DNA of 64,000 nt, taken from contig JAWZYV010012525.1 in assembly GCA_038373885.1 (NCBI GenBank), positions 310,001 to 374,000 on the forward strand, in the 5' to 3' direction. Shown here one piece after another: positions 22,981 to 36,105 of this stretch; positions within the stretch are counted from its first letter, which is position 1; each line of letters starts with the position of its first letter. A program made the position numbers and the translations under genes. Source of the stretch: Cheiracanthium punctorium. Its lineage: Eukaryota; Arthropoda; Arachnida; Araneae; Cheiracanthiidae. The notes below the pieces were generated by a model that was given only the letters and a program-made list of their open reading frames with translations, was not told the DNA's origin and did no database searches.

Positions 22981-23570
22981 TGTTACAAAATTCACTCAAG
23001 AGCGATACGCTTGGGGTAGATAAATAGCAAGCTTTATTTATCACGATTCTATACACTAATTAAAACAATGTACACGGCCTGCTCAACACTTCCAGAACAG
23101 TATAGGAAAAGTCAATAAAAACAATTAGCTCGGGCACGAGTATCAACGACAATCGCAAGTATCAATTTTCGACTGATCGCGAAAACGAAAGCAGCTCGCT
23201 CAAACAGGTTCCGCTAGGTCAGTGAACCTCCGACTGGAAAGACAGAATGATCCCCCGCACGCTATTTATACCTAGGGGGAGGGGAGAGAAAGAACAGCCG
23301 CGCGCGCTCTCTACGTTTCTGGAGATTCCAGAAAATTCATTTGTGTTCTACGCTAATTTCTCGGCTTCTACCGCATATTTTGATGAGCAGCTGGTATCGT
23401 TAGCAACCTTACGATGCGGCCAATACACCTGGCCCACCAAATTATTCAATTCTGAAGAAACTGTGCCGTTAATTTATAGTTTCCTAAATCTTTCGCGATC
23501 CTGGCGAAAAGGGATACTTTTTCACATATAATTAATATTATTTACACTATTTACAATAAAATTCATAACA
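22981..23570 (-). repeat. 5' LTR of the Gypsy element
   Basis: This is the upstream LTR in the element's own direction and would hold the promoter. It has the same 590-bp length as its partner at 17608-18197. A TATTTATACC sequence near 23263 is present in both LTRs; I cannot assign a promoter strand to it. Confidence 0.95.
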
Positions 23571-25183
23571 ATATATAGTATATTTCATGTGGCTGTTGCA
23601 TGCCTGCATTATTTAGTCAACTCATTGCCTAGGGGAAACAGTGAGAATTCTAAAGTCAGCAATAATGCACACAAGAGTATATTTAACAATACTGTGGAAC
23701 AAAAACACAGTACTTGGAAAAAAAAATTTCAGGGAGCGTCCAAAAGGTGGGAAAGGCAGAATTTTAAATAAAAGAAAGACAGAAAGAAATGATGTTGTAT
23801 AATTATCTTTTTGTTGACTAAAAGAGAAACTCGGACAAACGGAGGAGAGGAGGGGGTATCCAGATCCTTGCACCACCCACCAATGGCCTTTAGAAAATGT
23901 ATTCCTTACCAATAATGTTACATGTTTTTCTTTATTTGAAGAATGAATCCAGAAATAAACAAAATTATATAGAAAGAAAACTAAGTGCCGAAACAAAAAA
24001 AACAGACTCAGGATCTGATCAAGGGCGGATTAAAGGGAGGGGGGTCGGAGGAGGCGATCGCCCCTCCCAAGAAAAATGAAATTAATGTAAACAATCCCAA
24101 TTTACTTCCATAAAATTGATATGTATGTGAATCTTCCATCCAAGATTCCACCACAAAATTGTATTAATCCGTTAGTGGGCCGGATTCCCTATGTCCAAGA
24201 GACATTAGGCTGTTATCTATTTGTCCCGATCATTTCAAGGACTTTTCAGTAACAAGTCGAATGAATTTTTTAATTAAGTTGTAATCAAACTTTTCAAAAT
24301 GACTCAATAGAACGGAAATATTTGTGGCTATTTCTGAAGATGCTCTCTGGAAAGCGAGTTGACCTTCTGCATTTCACCGAGAGCTGAGATCCACAGGATT
24401 AAAATTGTAGGAAAAACGCGCCCCAAAATAAAGATATTCCCCCACGAAACAATTATTTTTATTTAAATATTGCACATAAACTTATTTTGTTTGGCAGAAA
24501 ATATGAGGATGGTATTTTAAACGGATGTTGGGAAGCCCCAAAGTTCTTTTGTTTTAGAGTAAAGGTGGGTGGCTTTGGCAAAATTAGAAGGTGTAATAAG
24601 GTGTAAGCCATCTTGGAAGGCTTTTGGTATTGGCTTGCTTTGTTTTTATTTAATTATTTATTTTACATTTTACAATATTTAAACAGAGGCGGTTTTTTTT
24701 TTTTTTTGAAACAATAATATATAGAATGTAAGTTTTAATTGGGGAATCCACAATTACGATAAATTATCTTATTAATCACGGAAATTAACCACGTTAAATA
24801 TAAAAGAATTGATTTTGGCCGGTCGAAACCACATGTCAAGGGTTCGAATGCCAATACGTTCGTTCAAATAAAATAATTAGAACCGAGAGTATCTTCGCAC
24901 AAAGACAAGATGGTCGGGTATCCGAGAAGCCATAACTCCAGGCAAACTGAAAACAAAGATAATTTTCGGATACTCTTGATCCACAAAGAAACTCACAAAT
25001 TTGATCACAATTAAGATTATTATATCTTGCAAAAACATTTGAACGTAATACGATAATGAATGTTTTATCCGAATTTTTTATTATATAGATTATTCTATTT
25101 AGAAAAGATACAATACTCTTATTAAGATTTTTTTGAACAAAATATTTTACATCATTTTAACGAGGATAAGTGTAAAAGTAATG
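23571..25183. other. Repeat debris between Gypsy and hAT elements, no gene
   Basis: The stretch at about 24000-24200, with CTTCCATAAAAT and GTATTAATCCGT, matches parts of 59440-59520 inside another element. A tRNA-box-B-like GGGTTCGAATGCC lies at 24839. The rest is AT-rich. The 124-codon open frame at 23622 shows no domain. Confidence 0.4.
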
Positions 25184-26639
25184 CACATATGCAGGGCCGG
25201 CGGAAGCGGGCCTGCAAGGCCTTCTTTGCAGGCGGGCGCCAAACACAGAGGGGCGCCAAATTGTCCCCAAAGGAAAAACTTTTAAAAAATGGACAGATTT
25301 TAGGAAGATATGTTTTATATATAATTGCAGTGTGTATATAATTTGTTTATTTGTCTTATAAAATGTGTTGCAAGGCCGTAGATAGAGGGGGGGGGGGGTC
25401 AGGAACATATATTACCAGGGCCGTACCCAGAAATTATTTTGGAGAGGTCTGACATTTTTTAGGGGAGGGTGGGGAGACGGGGGAGGTCTGTTTGATTGAA
25501 TATCATCATTTTATATATAAATACTCTCTCTTTCCCACACACATGCACATATAGGATAAATATATAATGTGATAATTTCGGGGAGGGGCAGGGTCTGGAT
25601 CCATAGGACTAACCCCCTGGGTATGTTTTTGTATATTACTATATGTAAAAGGGAAGTAAAAACTTTTAGAAACATATATTACTATATGTAAAAGCAGGGG
25701 CGGCCATAGGGTACGTGCCCCCCCCCCCACTGCATTTCTTAAAATGGAAAAATCTTGAGGAGAAAATTTTGAAAAATAAAACAACAATTGATTCCCCTAG
25801 TAGCAATGACTGCTTGTTTTCTGCTCGGTCGTTCATCGACTCATCGACTCGTCGAATACAGTCATCGGCAAGTGCACTTTTGTTTTTCTGCAATAGATGA
25901 ATTTTCATTCATGGATAGAAGTGATCTAGACGAGCAGTTTCGTCGATGGGAAACCGAAAAACAATATCTTATCCGAAACTGCAGCTCTATAGTCATCGCG
26001 CCTTGCAGGTGTCCCAGTGGTTTAATGTGCCTTTTCTAATCTAAGGGAAATTTTAAAAATTCTTGAATTAAACACATAATTTACTTCAAATTTCTTGTAT
26101 TGGGGTTGGGAGGGGGTAGGGGGTGGTATCCCCCCCCTTGCCCCCTCCCACAAAATTTAAATTTGAAACGAAATATTTACAAAAAAAATGTAAGTATTTA
26201 TTATATAAAAAACATTTGTCATATTTAAATAATTAAAAAAATGTGTTTAAAAAAAAGAAAAGAAAATCTATTTGAGCGTCAGCTGCATTATAAGAAAAAT
26301 GGAAACTTCATTACAATGAGCAACTCTTTTGAAACCTCTTTAATGTAAACAGCAAGAAGAGAAATAGTTAATTTTTAAAAGTTATCCAAGAAATATGAAA
26401 GTTAAAATCACACTAAAATTCTTATACAATTGGCAATATTGTTTTTTAATTATTAATTATGAATGTTGTTGCTACTTACATACATTGGTAAAAAGTGAAA
26501 TTGATTCCTTACCAATCGAATAATTTGACTATTATTAATAATAGCTGAACAACACTTTGTCAAAATTTCACCCAAAGTCCCAATCTGAGACTAAAATAAC
26601 CGGTACTTCACACTTTGCCATACACTTAGCAAGATTCGA

Positions 26640-26705
26640 TGGTCTTGGGGTAGCGCGCTTATCCCGTAATCAGTACGCTCAGGGTTCGGGCCCGGGGAAG
26701 GGTGA
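26640..26705 (+). repeat. tRNA-like SINE head
   Basis: GGTCTTGGGGTAGCGCGC resembles a pol III box A region and GGGTTCGGGCCC a box B, spaced as in a tRNA. A T-run follows at 26708. The cloverleaf does not close well, so I read it as a short SINE and not a functional tRNA gene. Confidence 0.5.
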
Positions 26706-27039
26706 TTTTTTTTTTTTTAGAAAAACGGAAATTTAGCATACAAAAAACGAAAACATAATAAACAGAACGGACATTTTTTGAAAATTTTGCTGCCAGTGGT
26801 TTATTTTTTATTAACAAATATATTTTAAACAGTTTATCGGTTTCTTTTCGTTATTTCATCGGAGTCATCGGGAAACGATGATCGGCTTTATGGCTCCCCT
26901 AGCGGACATTTTGTACCAGTTGCCGATGAAATTTCCCCTTTTTTGAATGAAAAGCCGTGATCGGCCATTGCTCCTTCTCCTCGGATTTAACTCGCCGCCT
27001 CTCATCGACCGATGGGTTATTGCTACTAGGGTCCGAAAT

Positions 27040-29806
27040 ACAAGAGATCTATGAAAATGAAAAAAAGCATTGGTCAAATGTATAAGGAAGACTGATTGAG
27101 ATCACAAAATTTCTTGGCAGCCAGAATTTAGCCTTTCGAGGCTCATCTGATGGGCTGTACCAAAAAGACAAGGGAAACTTCTTAAAATTAGTGGAATTGT
27201 TTGCAAAGTTCGACCCAGTTATGGAATTTCACGTAGAAAGAGCATTACTACTTAAAGGTAGCAACAATACATTCTATCATCAAGCAAATATAGTCAAAAT
27301 GAGATGTTGCAAATTATTGCCAGTAGTATAAGAGAGAAAATCTTACTATCTCTTCGAAAAGCCAAGTACTTTCTATAATTTTGGTCTATTTACCTGATGT
27401 TAGCAAAACTGAACAGATTAGTGTCGTCATACGTTTTGTCGTCTGCAGTGATGGAGGGGCTGAAATCAAGGAGCATTTTTTAAGCTTTATTAAAGTTGAT
27501 GATTTTACAGGTAGCGGCCTATGTGAGACAGTAATGGAAATGTTGAAAATGTGGAACATTCCTCTAGATCAGTAGTTCCCAACCTTTTTTTAATCGCGAC
27601 CCCTTTTAGATTTTTCAAAACTTTCGCGACCCCCCCCCCATCCGCCATGTTTGACCAATGAAAAAAAAATTAATAATGAAAAAATATATCTTGAGATTTA
27701 AAATTGATATCTTTTTAAATGAAATCTTTTTAATACGTACTGATTATTAATAGGATGATTGAGGTTGAATTTAACAAGTTCGACTATTCTTGGCTGAATA
27801 TTGGTCAAAGCCAACCGCATGTCATCTTAGACATCTAATTTATTACTGGCTTTTGTCTTAATCTGCAAAAGAGTTGAAAATCCAACCTCACGCAGGTAAG
27901 TGGATGAAAATGCCTGTTAACATTTGACATGAAAGCTTAGAAGTTATCGGATATGAGCAAAGCATAGCACACCAAAATTGAGTTAATGGTTTTTCTTGGT
28001 ATAAATCACTTGCGGAGGAGTCATTTTGCAAGTTCAATAATTCACCCTGCACTTCATCAGGAAGATCGGCGACATCTAAAGATGCGTGAAATGGATTTCG
28101 CAGGAGTGCAATCTCTTGTTCAACGAACTCTGGGAAATATCTAAGAATTTCAGATTAAAGGGGGCTACTAGTTACCTCCTTTAAATTAATTACAATTCCT
28201 ATTTCCGATTCATCTGTCTTAATGCATGGGTTCTCAAGCATTAGTTAACACTCCTAGATTCACCGACGTCAGTTTTTGTAGCTTTGATACAAAAGCCCAG
28301 ACGAGAATGAGGATTTTTTCTTTCCAAAGAAAAAGGGAGAAATTCTGTCTCATGGTAAAGAAACGTGAAAATAGTTTACTATTCATTTCCTACAAAAGCG
28401 GTCTGCGGCGACCCCCGATAGAAGGCATGGCGACCCACTAGGGGGTCGCGACCCCCCGGTTGGGAACCACTGCTCTAGATGATACGAGAGGCCAGGGATA
28501 TGATAACGGGGCAAAATATGAAAGGGAAGAAAAATGGTCTTCAAAATAATATCCTAAAAATAAATCCTCGTGCTTTTTATGTTCCTTGTTCCGCTCATAG
28601 TTTAAATTTAATGATTAACGATGCAGCAAAAATGAATGCAGATACTGTTAGTTTTTTTTCGACAATTCAAGAATTACATAATTTATTTGCTTCTTCTCCT
28701 AAACGATGGGCAGTTCTTTTGAAAAACATTCCCTGTTTAACATTGAAACCCTCTCAAACACTCGATGGGAAAATACAATTGAAGCCATTCGACCTTTAAG
28801 ATATCAACTAGGAGAAAGCTATGACGCTCTTTTTGAAATATCCGAAGGTGGATGCTTTTCAAAGAAGTGCAAGACGAAGCACGAAGTCTGTGCGCCAAAA
28901 TCGAGGATTATAAATTTATTTGTTCCTTGATAATTTCGCACTTACTTACTTTTGCTTAACAGAATTAATCTTGTCAGCAAAGAATTGCAAGAAAAGGGTT
29001 TGAATATCATGACATTCTAGGGTACACACAGGCTAATGTGCACACTAACCTTACAGGCAATAAGTAACTTAACATGATTCATTCAAGAACACAGAAGTGA
29101 CGTCAATTACAAAAATATTCTTGAGAAAGCCAAAGAACTTAGTGAAGAAGTGGATGGCGAGCCCCATTTTAAAACTGTTGAAGAAATCCGACGAAGGAAA
29201 AAGAAATGTCACTTCGATTACGAACATGCTGACGAATCCCCTCATTCTCCAGAAGAGAAATTTAGGACAAATGTCTTTTTTAGAATTTTGGATACAGCTT
29301 GGGCATCATTAAATGAAAGATTTGACGCAATGAAAAATCACTGCGATAATTTTAGTTTCTTGTGTAACTTATCGGAAATCGATAATGCAGATTTGAAAAT
29401 AAAATGCAGTAATTTAGAAAAATTGTTACAATATCGTGATAGTAAAAATATTAACGCAGAAGAAATTTTTGACGAAATAGTAATTTCCAAAGACATTTTT
29501 ACAGCCGGTATGAATGACCCATTCGATATTCTGAATTTAATTGTGTCAAATACATTGTGATTCCCGAACTTGAATATAATATTGAGAATACTACTCAGCA
29601 TTCCTGTTAGTGTTGCTAGTAGCGAAAGATCATTCTCAAAATTAAAATTGATCAAGACGTATTTACGGTCAAGTATATCTCAGGAAAGACTCATAAATCT
29701 AGCTTTGATTGCTATTGAAAATGAAATTTGTCAAGAGATATATACAAAAGAAACTATAGAAAAGTTTGTAAATATGAAATGCAGAAAAATTAATTTTTCC
29801 CGATAA
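27040..29806 (+). pseudogene. hAT transposase (ZMYM/TTF-type clade), broken and split by a MITE
   Basis: In its intact form this nuclear cut-and-paste enzyme acts on the CAG-type ends. Readable pieces in order are SQNLAFRGSSDGLYQKDKGN, LVELFAKFDPVM, then a gap at the MITE (27570-28472), TRGQGYDNGA, YVPCSAHSLNLMINDAA, FASSPKRWAVLL and the C-terminal dimerisation block SSERSFSKLKLIKTYLR ending at 29806. The reading frame rejoins across the MITE if one copy of the target duplication is ignored. Several frame changes lie at 27330, 28500, 28770 and 29560. The piece is clearly homologous to the copy at 48332-50047. The N-terminal zinc-finger part is not recognisable. Confidence 0.85.
27570..28472. 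mobile_element. hAT-type MITE inside the hAT transposase, exact 8-bp duplication
   Basis: The ends CAGTAGTTCCCAACCTTTTT and CCGGTTGGGAACCACTG are inverted repeats, followed inward by TCGCGACCCC on both sides. CTCTAGAT is duplicated exactly at 27562-27569 and 28473-28480. The 903-bp interior has no convincing coding sequence. It is younger than the transposase it interrupts. Confidence 0.92.
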
Positions 29807-29958
29807 ATAAATTTATAGTTATTATTATTATTATTATTATTTTTTGGCAAATGCTTTCTTCAAAACTTATTTCTCCTGTAAAAAAAAGAAAACGGAAGGG
29901 GGGGGGCGATTTTAGCTTTTTTTGCAGGCTGGCGTCAGATAACCTTGCGCCGGCGCTG

Positions 29959-30390
29959 CACATATGCTTGCAGAACACGAACCAAATGACCTTTAGAAGT
30001 GTTCCAAGCGGTATGTGGAAGTAACAGTCTCCTGTACAAGCATGTGTAGTTTAAATGCCTTCCGTTCATGCAGTGTATTTTGAATAGCGGGGGTATTATT
30101 GTGCTAGAATTATCTATCCTCAGTTCGATTTTTTCTTATGAATTAACCCATTAAATACATTTACAGAAGTTAAAAATATGTAACCTATTATTAGTAAAGA
30201 CCGTCCAGATAATGGAATAATTTTACAAGCATGTATTTTTACAGGGGGAAAAATAGTGTTTAAAGGCACGGTTTAAAACACATATTGATTTCGAAGGTTC
30301 TAAAAATTTTACAGAAACAATTAGTATTTTATGTGTGTAAACTTGTCTAGTTATATGTTTGCCTGTGGGAAGTGTTAGAAATTCCATGAA
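29959..30390. other. Spacer between two hAT elements, no gene
   Basis: It is AT-rich host sequence of the older hAT-bounded element, between the duplications at 29959-29966 and 30383-30390. I see nothing coding. Confidence 0.5.
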
Positions 30391-32805
30391 CATAGGCGCC
30401 GACTTCATGGGGCTTGAAGGGGCTTCAGCCCCCCCAATATTTTTATTCAGGGGGCTGAGCCCCTTCAAAAATTTCACTCCAACTTTTTTGTGTCAAATCA
30501 TATTTCTTCCTCCAAATCGGTTAAACTTAAGAATCCTAAAAATAGAGAATGTATCGCTAGCTTCTTCTGTCTCCCACTCCGCTTTTTCTTTCACAGGGAT
30601 TCAGGAATTACGTTGGGCGCCTGTAATGCCGTAAGGCACGGATGTCAACCTTCTTTATCAAGAGCGCAAGCACAAACAAATGACCATCAGATAGCTAGGC
30701 AAAAAGAAACGGGTGTTTTCCCCCACAAGAACCCTTCAGATTTTACACCGTGACACAATTGATGATGGAATTGCTTTCTAGTAGGGAGAAGACTGCGCTT
30801 TTTTTAGGAGGGTCATTCTCATGTAATGTAATCTTTCTTTTTTAAATCAGTACAGCAAAAGCTTTCACTTTTGTTCTATTGTGAGATACAGACTCTTCTG
30901 TAGACGTCTGACCATAAGGGAGATTTTCCCATTGTGCAAAACTGCAAACGATTGTGACATTCCCATTTCCCAGCAGCATTAAGTTTCGATGCTGAAAATA
31001 AACCGTTTAAATGTGACTTAAAAACAATTCAAGGCAGAAAATTGATAGTCAAATTTAAGTTTGAAGATTTTAAATCATGAAGAACCTTGTGAGATAGATG
31101 AAAAATTGATGTTTAATACAGTTTCGGATATAGACAGTATTCATTTCTTTATACGCTTTATCAAAACTTTACTAATATCGAACGCTTAACGTTTCTGATT
31201 TAGCTACAGTTAAGAGCTAAATAAAAAATGATTTCATAAAAATCTTCGAGCAGCACAACTTCTGGATTATATTTTATAATTGCTTGCTCTTATCTTCTCT
31301 CTTTACATATAAAACTCTATCCCCCATCAAAGGCGAAATCAGAGGTGGGGGGGGGGCGGGGCGGGCTGAGCACTACTTAGCTGTCTCCCAGCCCCCCTAC
31401 GATTTTCAAAAATTTTTGTTAGTTTACACATAAATACGAAAATTTAGAAACGAACATTTGAAAACCATGAAATCTTTAAGAAGACTCGTTGTTTTAGGCG
31501 AATTTCGCTTCATAATTGCAAGATTTCTGTTCGGTTCATTATTTTGCTACTCTTGGCTGCATGTGGTGCCAGTGGCGGTTCCAGAGGGGGGTCACAGTGT
31601 TCATGACCCCCCTGGGCCTAGATTAACCATCTCGCCAAGAAAGAAGGAAGAAAAAAAACGAGGGCCCAAGCCGAGCTTGGACAAGGCCCAAAATTCAGAG
31701 AGGCCTTGATCATGTGCATACATATCATATTGTGTTGCTGAAAGAGAATTCCTCTTTAGAAAACCATTAGTCTCTGACTAATTTACTTTATTTTATAACA
31801 ACACTAAAGTATGCACACAATATTCTGACTATGTGCTCAGTCGTTGTTCCTTGGCAGAAAAATATGCAGCCGTTTTGTAAATATGTGCATTCATCCATAT
31901 TCATCCATACATAGAGGGCAAAGGAAAGGGGAGTCACAGCGAGCATGATTAAGGTAAAGGTGGATGATGGGGTAGTTGCCTCGAACCCACAATGAAAGAA
32001 AACGATCAAAATCAAAAAATGGTTTTAGAAAAATGTGTGAATTGGACGTGTGGTACATATACTCGTATTCGACCCCCACCTACACCCCACACTTGCAAAT
32101 AGCCTCCCTCTTCTGTAAAAGCACTCTATGAAGCACCTATGTTTGTAAATTATTATTTATGGAATATCAAACTAGCGTAACTGCTACAAAACCATAAAAA
32201 TTATAGAGGAGGTAGGAGGGGGCTGTCATGGGGAAAGAGGGACTATACCTAAACAGGGCCGGATTACCCATTAGGCTGAGTAGGCTTTCACCTGTGGGCT
32301 CCTACCATTTTAGAGGCCTGCGTTAAAATTTAGAAGGAAAAAAATATAATCAAACATTATTAAAGCTATTTTAGTGTTAATATTTATACAGAATATGTAT
32401 ATGTAACTCTGAGAAAATAATTCTGATTCATTATTGACTTCGTACACAAGAAACACTTTTTGGCATTGTACACTTCTTAATTGAAATTTGAATGAATATG
32501 TGCTAGAAAGTTTGAAGCTGACTATTTAGCTTGAATTTTTATGTGCACATTTCAGTGATACCTTGCATTAGATGGATGTATATTTTGCAAATTCAATAAG
32601 GAGAACTTTTAGCACTATGTTTACACGAACGGGCTATGGTAATCATAAGAAGGCTTATAAACAAAATACCCTTCGTACCCCAGTCATCACAATCATATTT
32701 TCTACAACTTTTTTCCGTTCTGAATAAAAATTAATTTTCGTATATTGTTGCACAAATATCATCAGAATAAATTTCAAATAACATAATTCGCTATGGTTTT
32801 CTCTA

Positions 32806-35381
32806 CTTATTATAAAAGAAGGTGTCTGTGTGTGTGTGTGTGTCTGTCGGCAGCGTTACGGACAAACGGCTACACCTAGAAACACCAAATTTGGTACTCG
32901 GGAAGATGTAAATATGTAGTTGTGCACCTCGAAGCAATTTTTTCAAAATTCGACCTAGAATTTTTTTTATTTTATGTTTTATGCGATTTTTGGCATTTTT
33001 TCTCACCTAATTCGTAATAACGGCGGAAATTACGCTCGCAGCAAAACGGCATTTGTATCATCGGATAGAGGAGGAAATTTTCTTCTAAAAACAGTTTGTT
33101 CTGAATACGTAACATGATTTACCGATTTTTAGGAATTTTTTTACTAAGCATCTGCTTCGCGATTGTTTTTCGTAAAATAATTTTAAAACTGTCGCATCTT
33201 GAATTCTATCCGTCATAACTTTTAGATATTTTGACAAATCGTGAAACATTCTTTTCTCCCTCTTTTAAAATAAAAACGAAAAAATTATGTAAATTAGATG
33301 ATTTTTTACGAATTTTAATGCAGCCTAATGTTTAGAATTTAATAGCATCAACGCGATCTTACGCCATTCATTACATTGCGATCACGGCACAGGAATTTAT
33401 GTTCGGTTGTTGCCACAGAAAGGATTAGAAAAAAGGATTTTTTCAACCAATGGAGTTTTTAAATGGGATATCAGAATTTCAATTCGCAAGTGAGGATCTA
33501 TGACGTCAAATGCTTTAAGATACGTAAAAATTACTCCATAATTTTAACTCATTTATTCCAGCTCTATTTTCAACACAGGGAGACGATATTTTGATTAAAA
33601 TTTACTGTTGAAATAAACTAAGAAATTCACGATTATTATTATTAGAAGTGGTATTTTAATCCGGTGCTTATTTAAAAATTGAAATGTTTTCACGGCGCTG
33701 AAAATGTTCATTTTAAAAGTTACAAAGTTCGTTTCAAAGCACGATATATTAAATTTTTTCTATTTACTATTTTTATTTTTGGCATTTAATTTAGCGCAGG
33801 CGTTGCCTAACATACGCATGTATGTTAGGCAACGAGCGAGTATAATTTTAACGTGCGAGTATAATTTTATTTTAACGTTGAATTACGTTCCTCCATAAAG
33901 GTTACATAACGCAAAGTTTTAATGATACCGTTTGAAAACAATTATGCGAAATATCGAAATTAACTCCCTCAACCTACCGGGGTATCCTTTACGGCAGTCA
34001 AACAGTGACGTCATAAATAAAAAAAATGCGTGAAATTTCTAAACTCTGCAACTCTAACGCCCTGTCACGATTAAAGTGGGAATAAGTAGCTCCTCGAGAT
34101 TACACAGTTTGATGTTTTTCAGGAGACAGGACTATGGAGGATATAAAAGATATCGCTATATTATATACATGGATAGTTTAAATGGCACCCCTTGGATATT
34201 TTCTCCCCACAGTAAGATGAAATGGTTTGCGGCGCTAAATACGCCCATCTTATAAAACTATGTATAAATTAAATATATATGGAGAGTTTCCTTAATGGCA
34301 TCCATTATGTGAAATGATTATTATTTATGCTAATGCGTAAATTGCAAAGAATCGCCACAGAATCAAAAGATCCCATTGAGGCCAAATAATCTAAGCTGTT
34401 TCTTTAAAGGGAGCCTTGAAGAGGGAGAAGCGAATATAGATAGTATTAATGTACGTAATAGGTAGTATTATTAGATTTGTAAAGATAATATGAATAAATC
34501 GCAATGTACCACGTTAATAAATATTTCATGAAATTAAAAGTGTCCTGTTTCAACGGTTGTCTTACAACCAACTAAACGAAAAGTAATTCTAATTTGCGTT
34601 AATATATCCCGCAGTAATTTCAACAGAGAAGATTACTTGAACTTTTTTAAAAATGAAATTCTGTTTTGTCACATGCAGATATGATTTTAGTAGTAAAATA
34701 TTCCCTTCTTCCCGTATGAAGAGCGGGTGCGCAGCTATTTTAAAAACATCTCTTGAAAATAGCATAAATGAATTCAGAAGACCTCAAAACGTGTCAATAC
34801 ACCAAAATCTCGAAGTCGAATTTTTTCATGATTACAATACTTTCCTTATATGGTACATGTTCGGAAAGAGATAAATGGTGCTCCATTTCATGTAGTGTCT
34901 TAGGTATTTAATGCTACAACTTGAGCCTAAAAAACAGTATGATGTAGAAATAAGACCAGGTGCGTAGCCAGGAAATTTTTTCGGGGAGGGGATATGAGCC
35001 TGGAAATTTTTTCGAGGGGTATATGAACTTATATATGCATAAATAGACGGAATTTCATCACTAATCCAAAAATTTCGGGGGGGGGATATATACCGATATC
35101 CCCCCCTCTGGCTACGCCCCTGAATAAGACATTTTGAAAGCCAGGAGTTCTCTGCAAACCGTTAAGCTTTCCACTTTTTTGATAGTGAATGACACTGACG
35201 TAGTTTTTTGAGTCATTATACTGCAATGATCAGGTTAGTACTCATGACACAAACTTTACATTAAGAGTCAAATAATTTTGCTCTTTTTTTTTTTAATTCC
35301 ACATCACGAATAATTTCGAATTACACATGTAAGGAAAATTTTCGTTTCCTACCGTGCGAAGAACGGGCACGCAGCTAGTAG
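32806..35381 (+). mobile_element. Non-autonomous Helitron with a paralogous empty site nearby
   Basis: The left end TCTACTTATTATAAAAGAAG is followed by a TG run and CGGCAGCGTTACGGAC. The right end has the hairpin CCGTGCGAAGAACGGGCACG and finishes CAGCTAG. Copy B of the local duplication, near 35865, reads TATGGTTTTAGTTTATAAAA without interruption; that is the empty site. No Rep/helicase is encoded. Parts of the interior (about 33960-34870) are paralogous to 58700-61000. The hAT MITE at 34957-35122 is inserted near its 3' end. Confidence 0.8.
34957..35122. mobile_element. hAT-type MITE, 166 bp, exact 8-bp duplication and empty site
   Basis: The ends CAGGTGCGTAGCCAGGAA and TCTGGCTACGCCCCTG are inverted repeats. 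AATAAGAC is duplicated at 34949-34956 and 35123-35130. The paralogous sequence near 60985-61010 reads GTAGAAATGAGACATTTTG straight through, which is the unoccupied site. Confidence 0.93.
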
Positions 35382-36009
35382 TTTATAAAATGAATACTAT
35401 GTATCCGTTTAGCCAAAGCGTCTCTGACTTACCAATTGCTAGTGTGCTAGTTTAATTTGTTTTGATAATTGTTTAGGTAATCTGGAACAATTTTCCAAAT
35501 AGAAGGGTGATTTAGAGTGCAGTGGAGTTTTTATATATGTTTTAAAAATAATATGGCGTAGACTATGATTTCGAATTAGATTTCATTCATTTTGTTTCCA
35601 TTTTTCATATTATTGAGTATTCTTATTTTAATGTAAAGTGAAAATGTTGAGTATTTTTAAAAATTGTCTGTAAATATCTACAGTAATTCAGAGTGATATT
35701 TTTGGCATTGTATATCTGTTTCTGTGTTATTCCACTTTTAAATGTAAAGCACGATTATATTTTATACAACTTTTTTCCGTACTGAATAAAAATAAATTTT
35801 CATATATTGTTGCACAAATATCATCAAAATATGTTTCAAATAGCATAATTCATTATGGTTTTAGTTTATAAAATGATTACTATGTGTCCATTTTGCCAGG
35901 AGCGTCTCTGATTTGCCAATTGCTTATGTGCTGGTTTAATTTGTTTTCATAATTGTTAAGGTAATCTGGAACGGTTCTCCAAAGAGAAGTGTGATTTAAA
36001 GTGCAGTGC

Positions 36010-36105
36010 AGATTTTATATGTCGAGTTTTCTATGCCGAGTTCCACACGAAGCCCCCCCCCCCGGCCTAGATCCCTCGCGCAGATAGTTGGCCATAACAC
36101 CACAT
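36010..36105 (+). repeat. SINE fragment
   Basis: GAGTTTTCTATGCCGAGTTC and the tail CAGATAGTTGGCCATAACAC match the core and tail blocks of the SINE copies at 1900 and 39053, with the middle lost around a C-run. Confidence 0.45.

Larger units (their letters stand above)
17608..23570 (-). mobile_element. Ty3/Gypsy LTR retrotransposon with full structure, coding parts broken
   Basis: Two 590-bp LTRs start TGTTAC and end AACA. Between them, on the minus strand, come gag, protease, reverse transcriptase, RNase H and integrase, the Ty3/Gypsy order. A tRNA-Leu-type primer site and a polypurine tract sit at the expected inner LTR edges. ATAT flanks both sides as a likely 4-bp target duplication, though the target is itself AT-repetitive. 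I count about ten differences between the LTRs (about 98% identity), so insertion is fairly recent, yet pol has at least five frame changes and a catalytic-site deletion. It sits just right of the Helitron's 3' end. Confidence 0.95.
25192..29958 (+). mobile_element. hAT transposon with decayed transposase, exact 8-bp target duplication
   Basis: The left end CAGGGCCGGCGGAAGC and the right end ...CTTGCGCCGGCGCTG are inverted repeats. Inner blocks TTTGCAGGCGGGCGCC and TTTTGCAGGCTGGCGTC also pair by inversion. CACATATG is duplicated at 25184-25191 and 29959-29966. Transposase remains at 27040-29806 lie on the plus strand. The interior also holds a 903-bp MITE (27570), a tRNA-like SINE (26640) and two unpaired hAT left ends (25422, 25697). 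Confidence 0.9.

Noticed and set aside
24685..24710. hAT-like end CAGAGGCGG before a T-run
   Set aside because: There is no partner end, no duplication and too little matching sequence.
25407..25697. Target duplication TATATTAC around a hAT end at 25422
   Set aside because: The repeats (CATATATTACTATATG) are low-complexity and the expected complementary right end is absent.
26640..26705. Functional tRNA gene
   Set aside because: Only promoter-like boxes are convincing; the cloverleaf is poor and the sequence is inside a transposon.
31458..31709. Open frame of 83 codons near a hAT end
   Set aside because: It runs into the CAGTGGCGGTTCC repeat end and has no domain or composition suggesting a gene.
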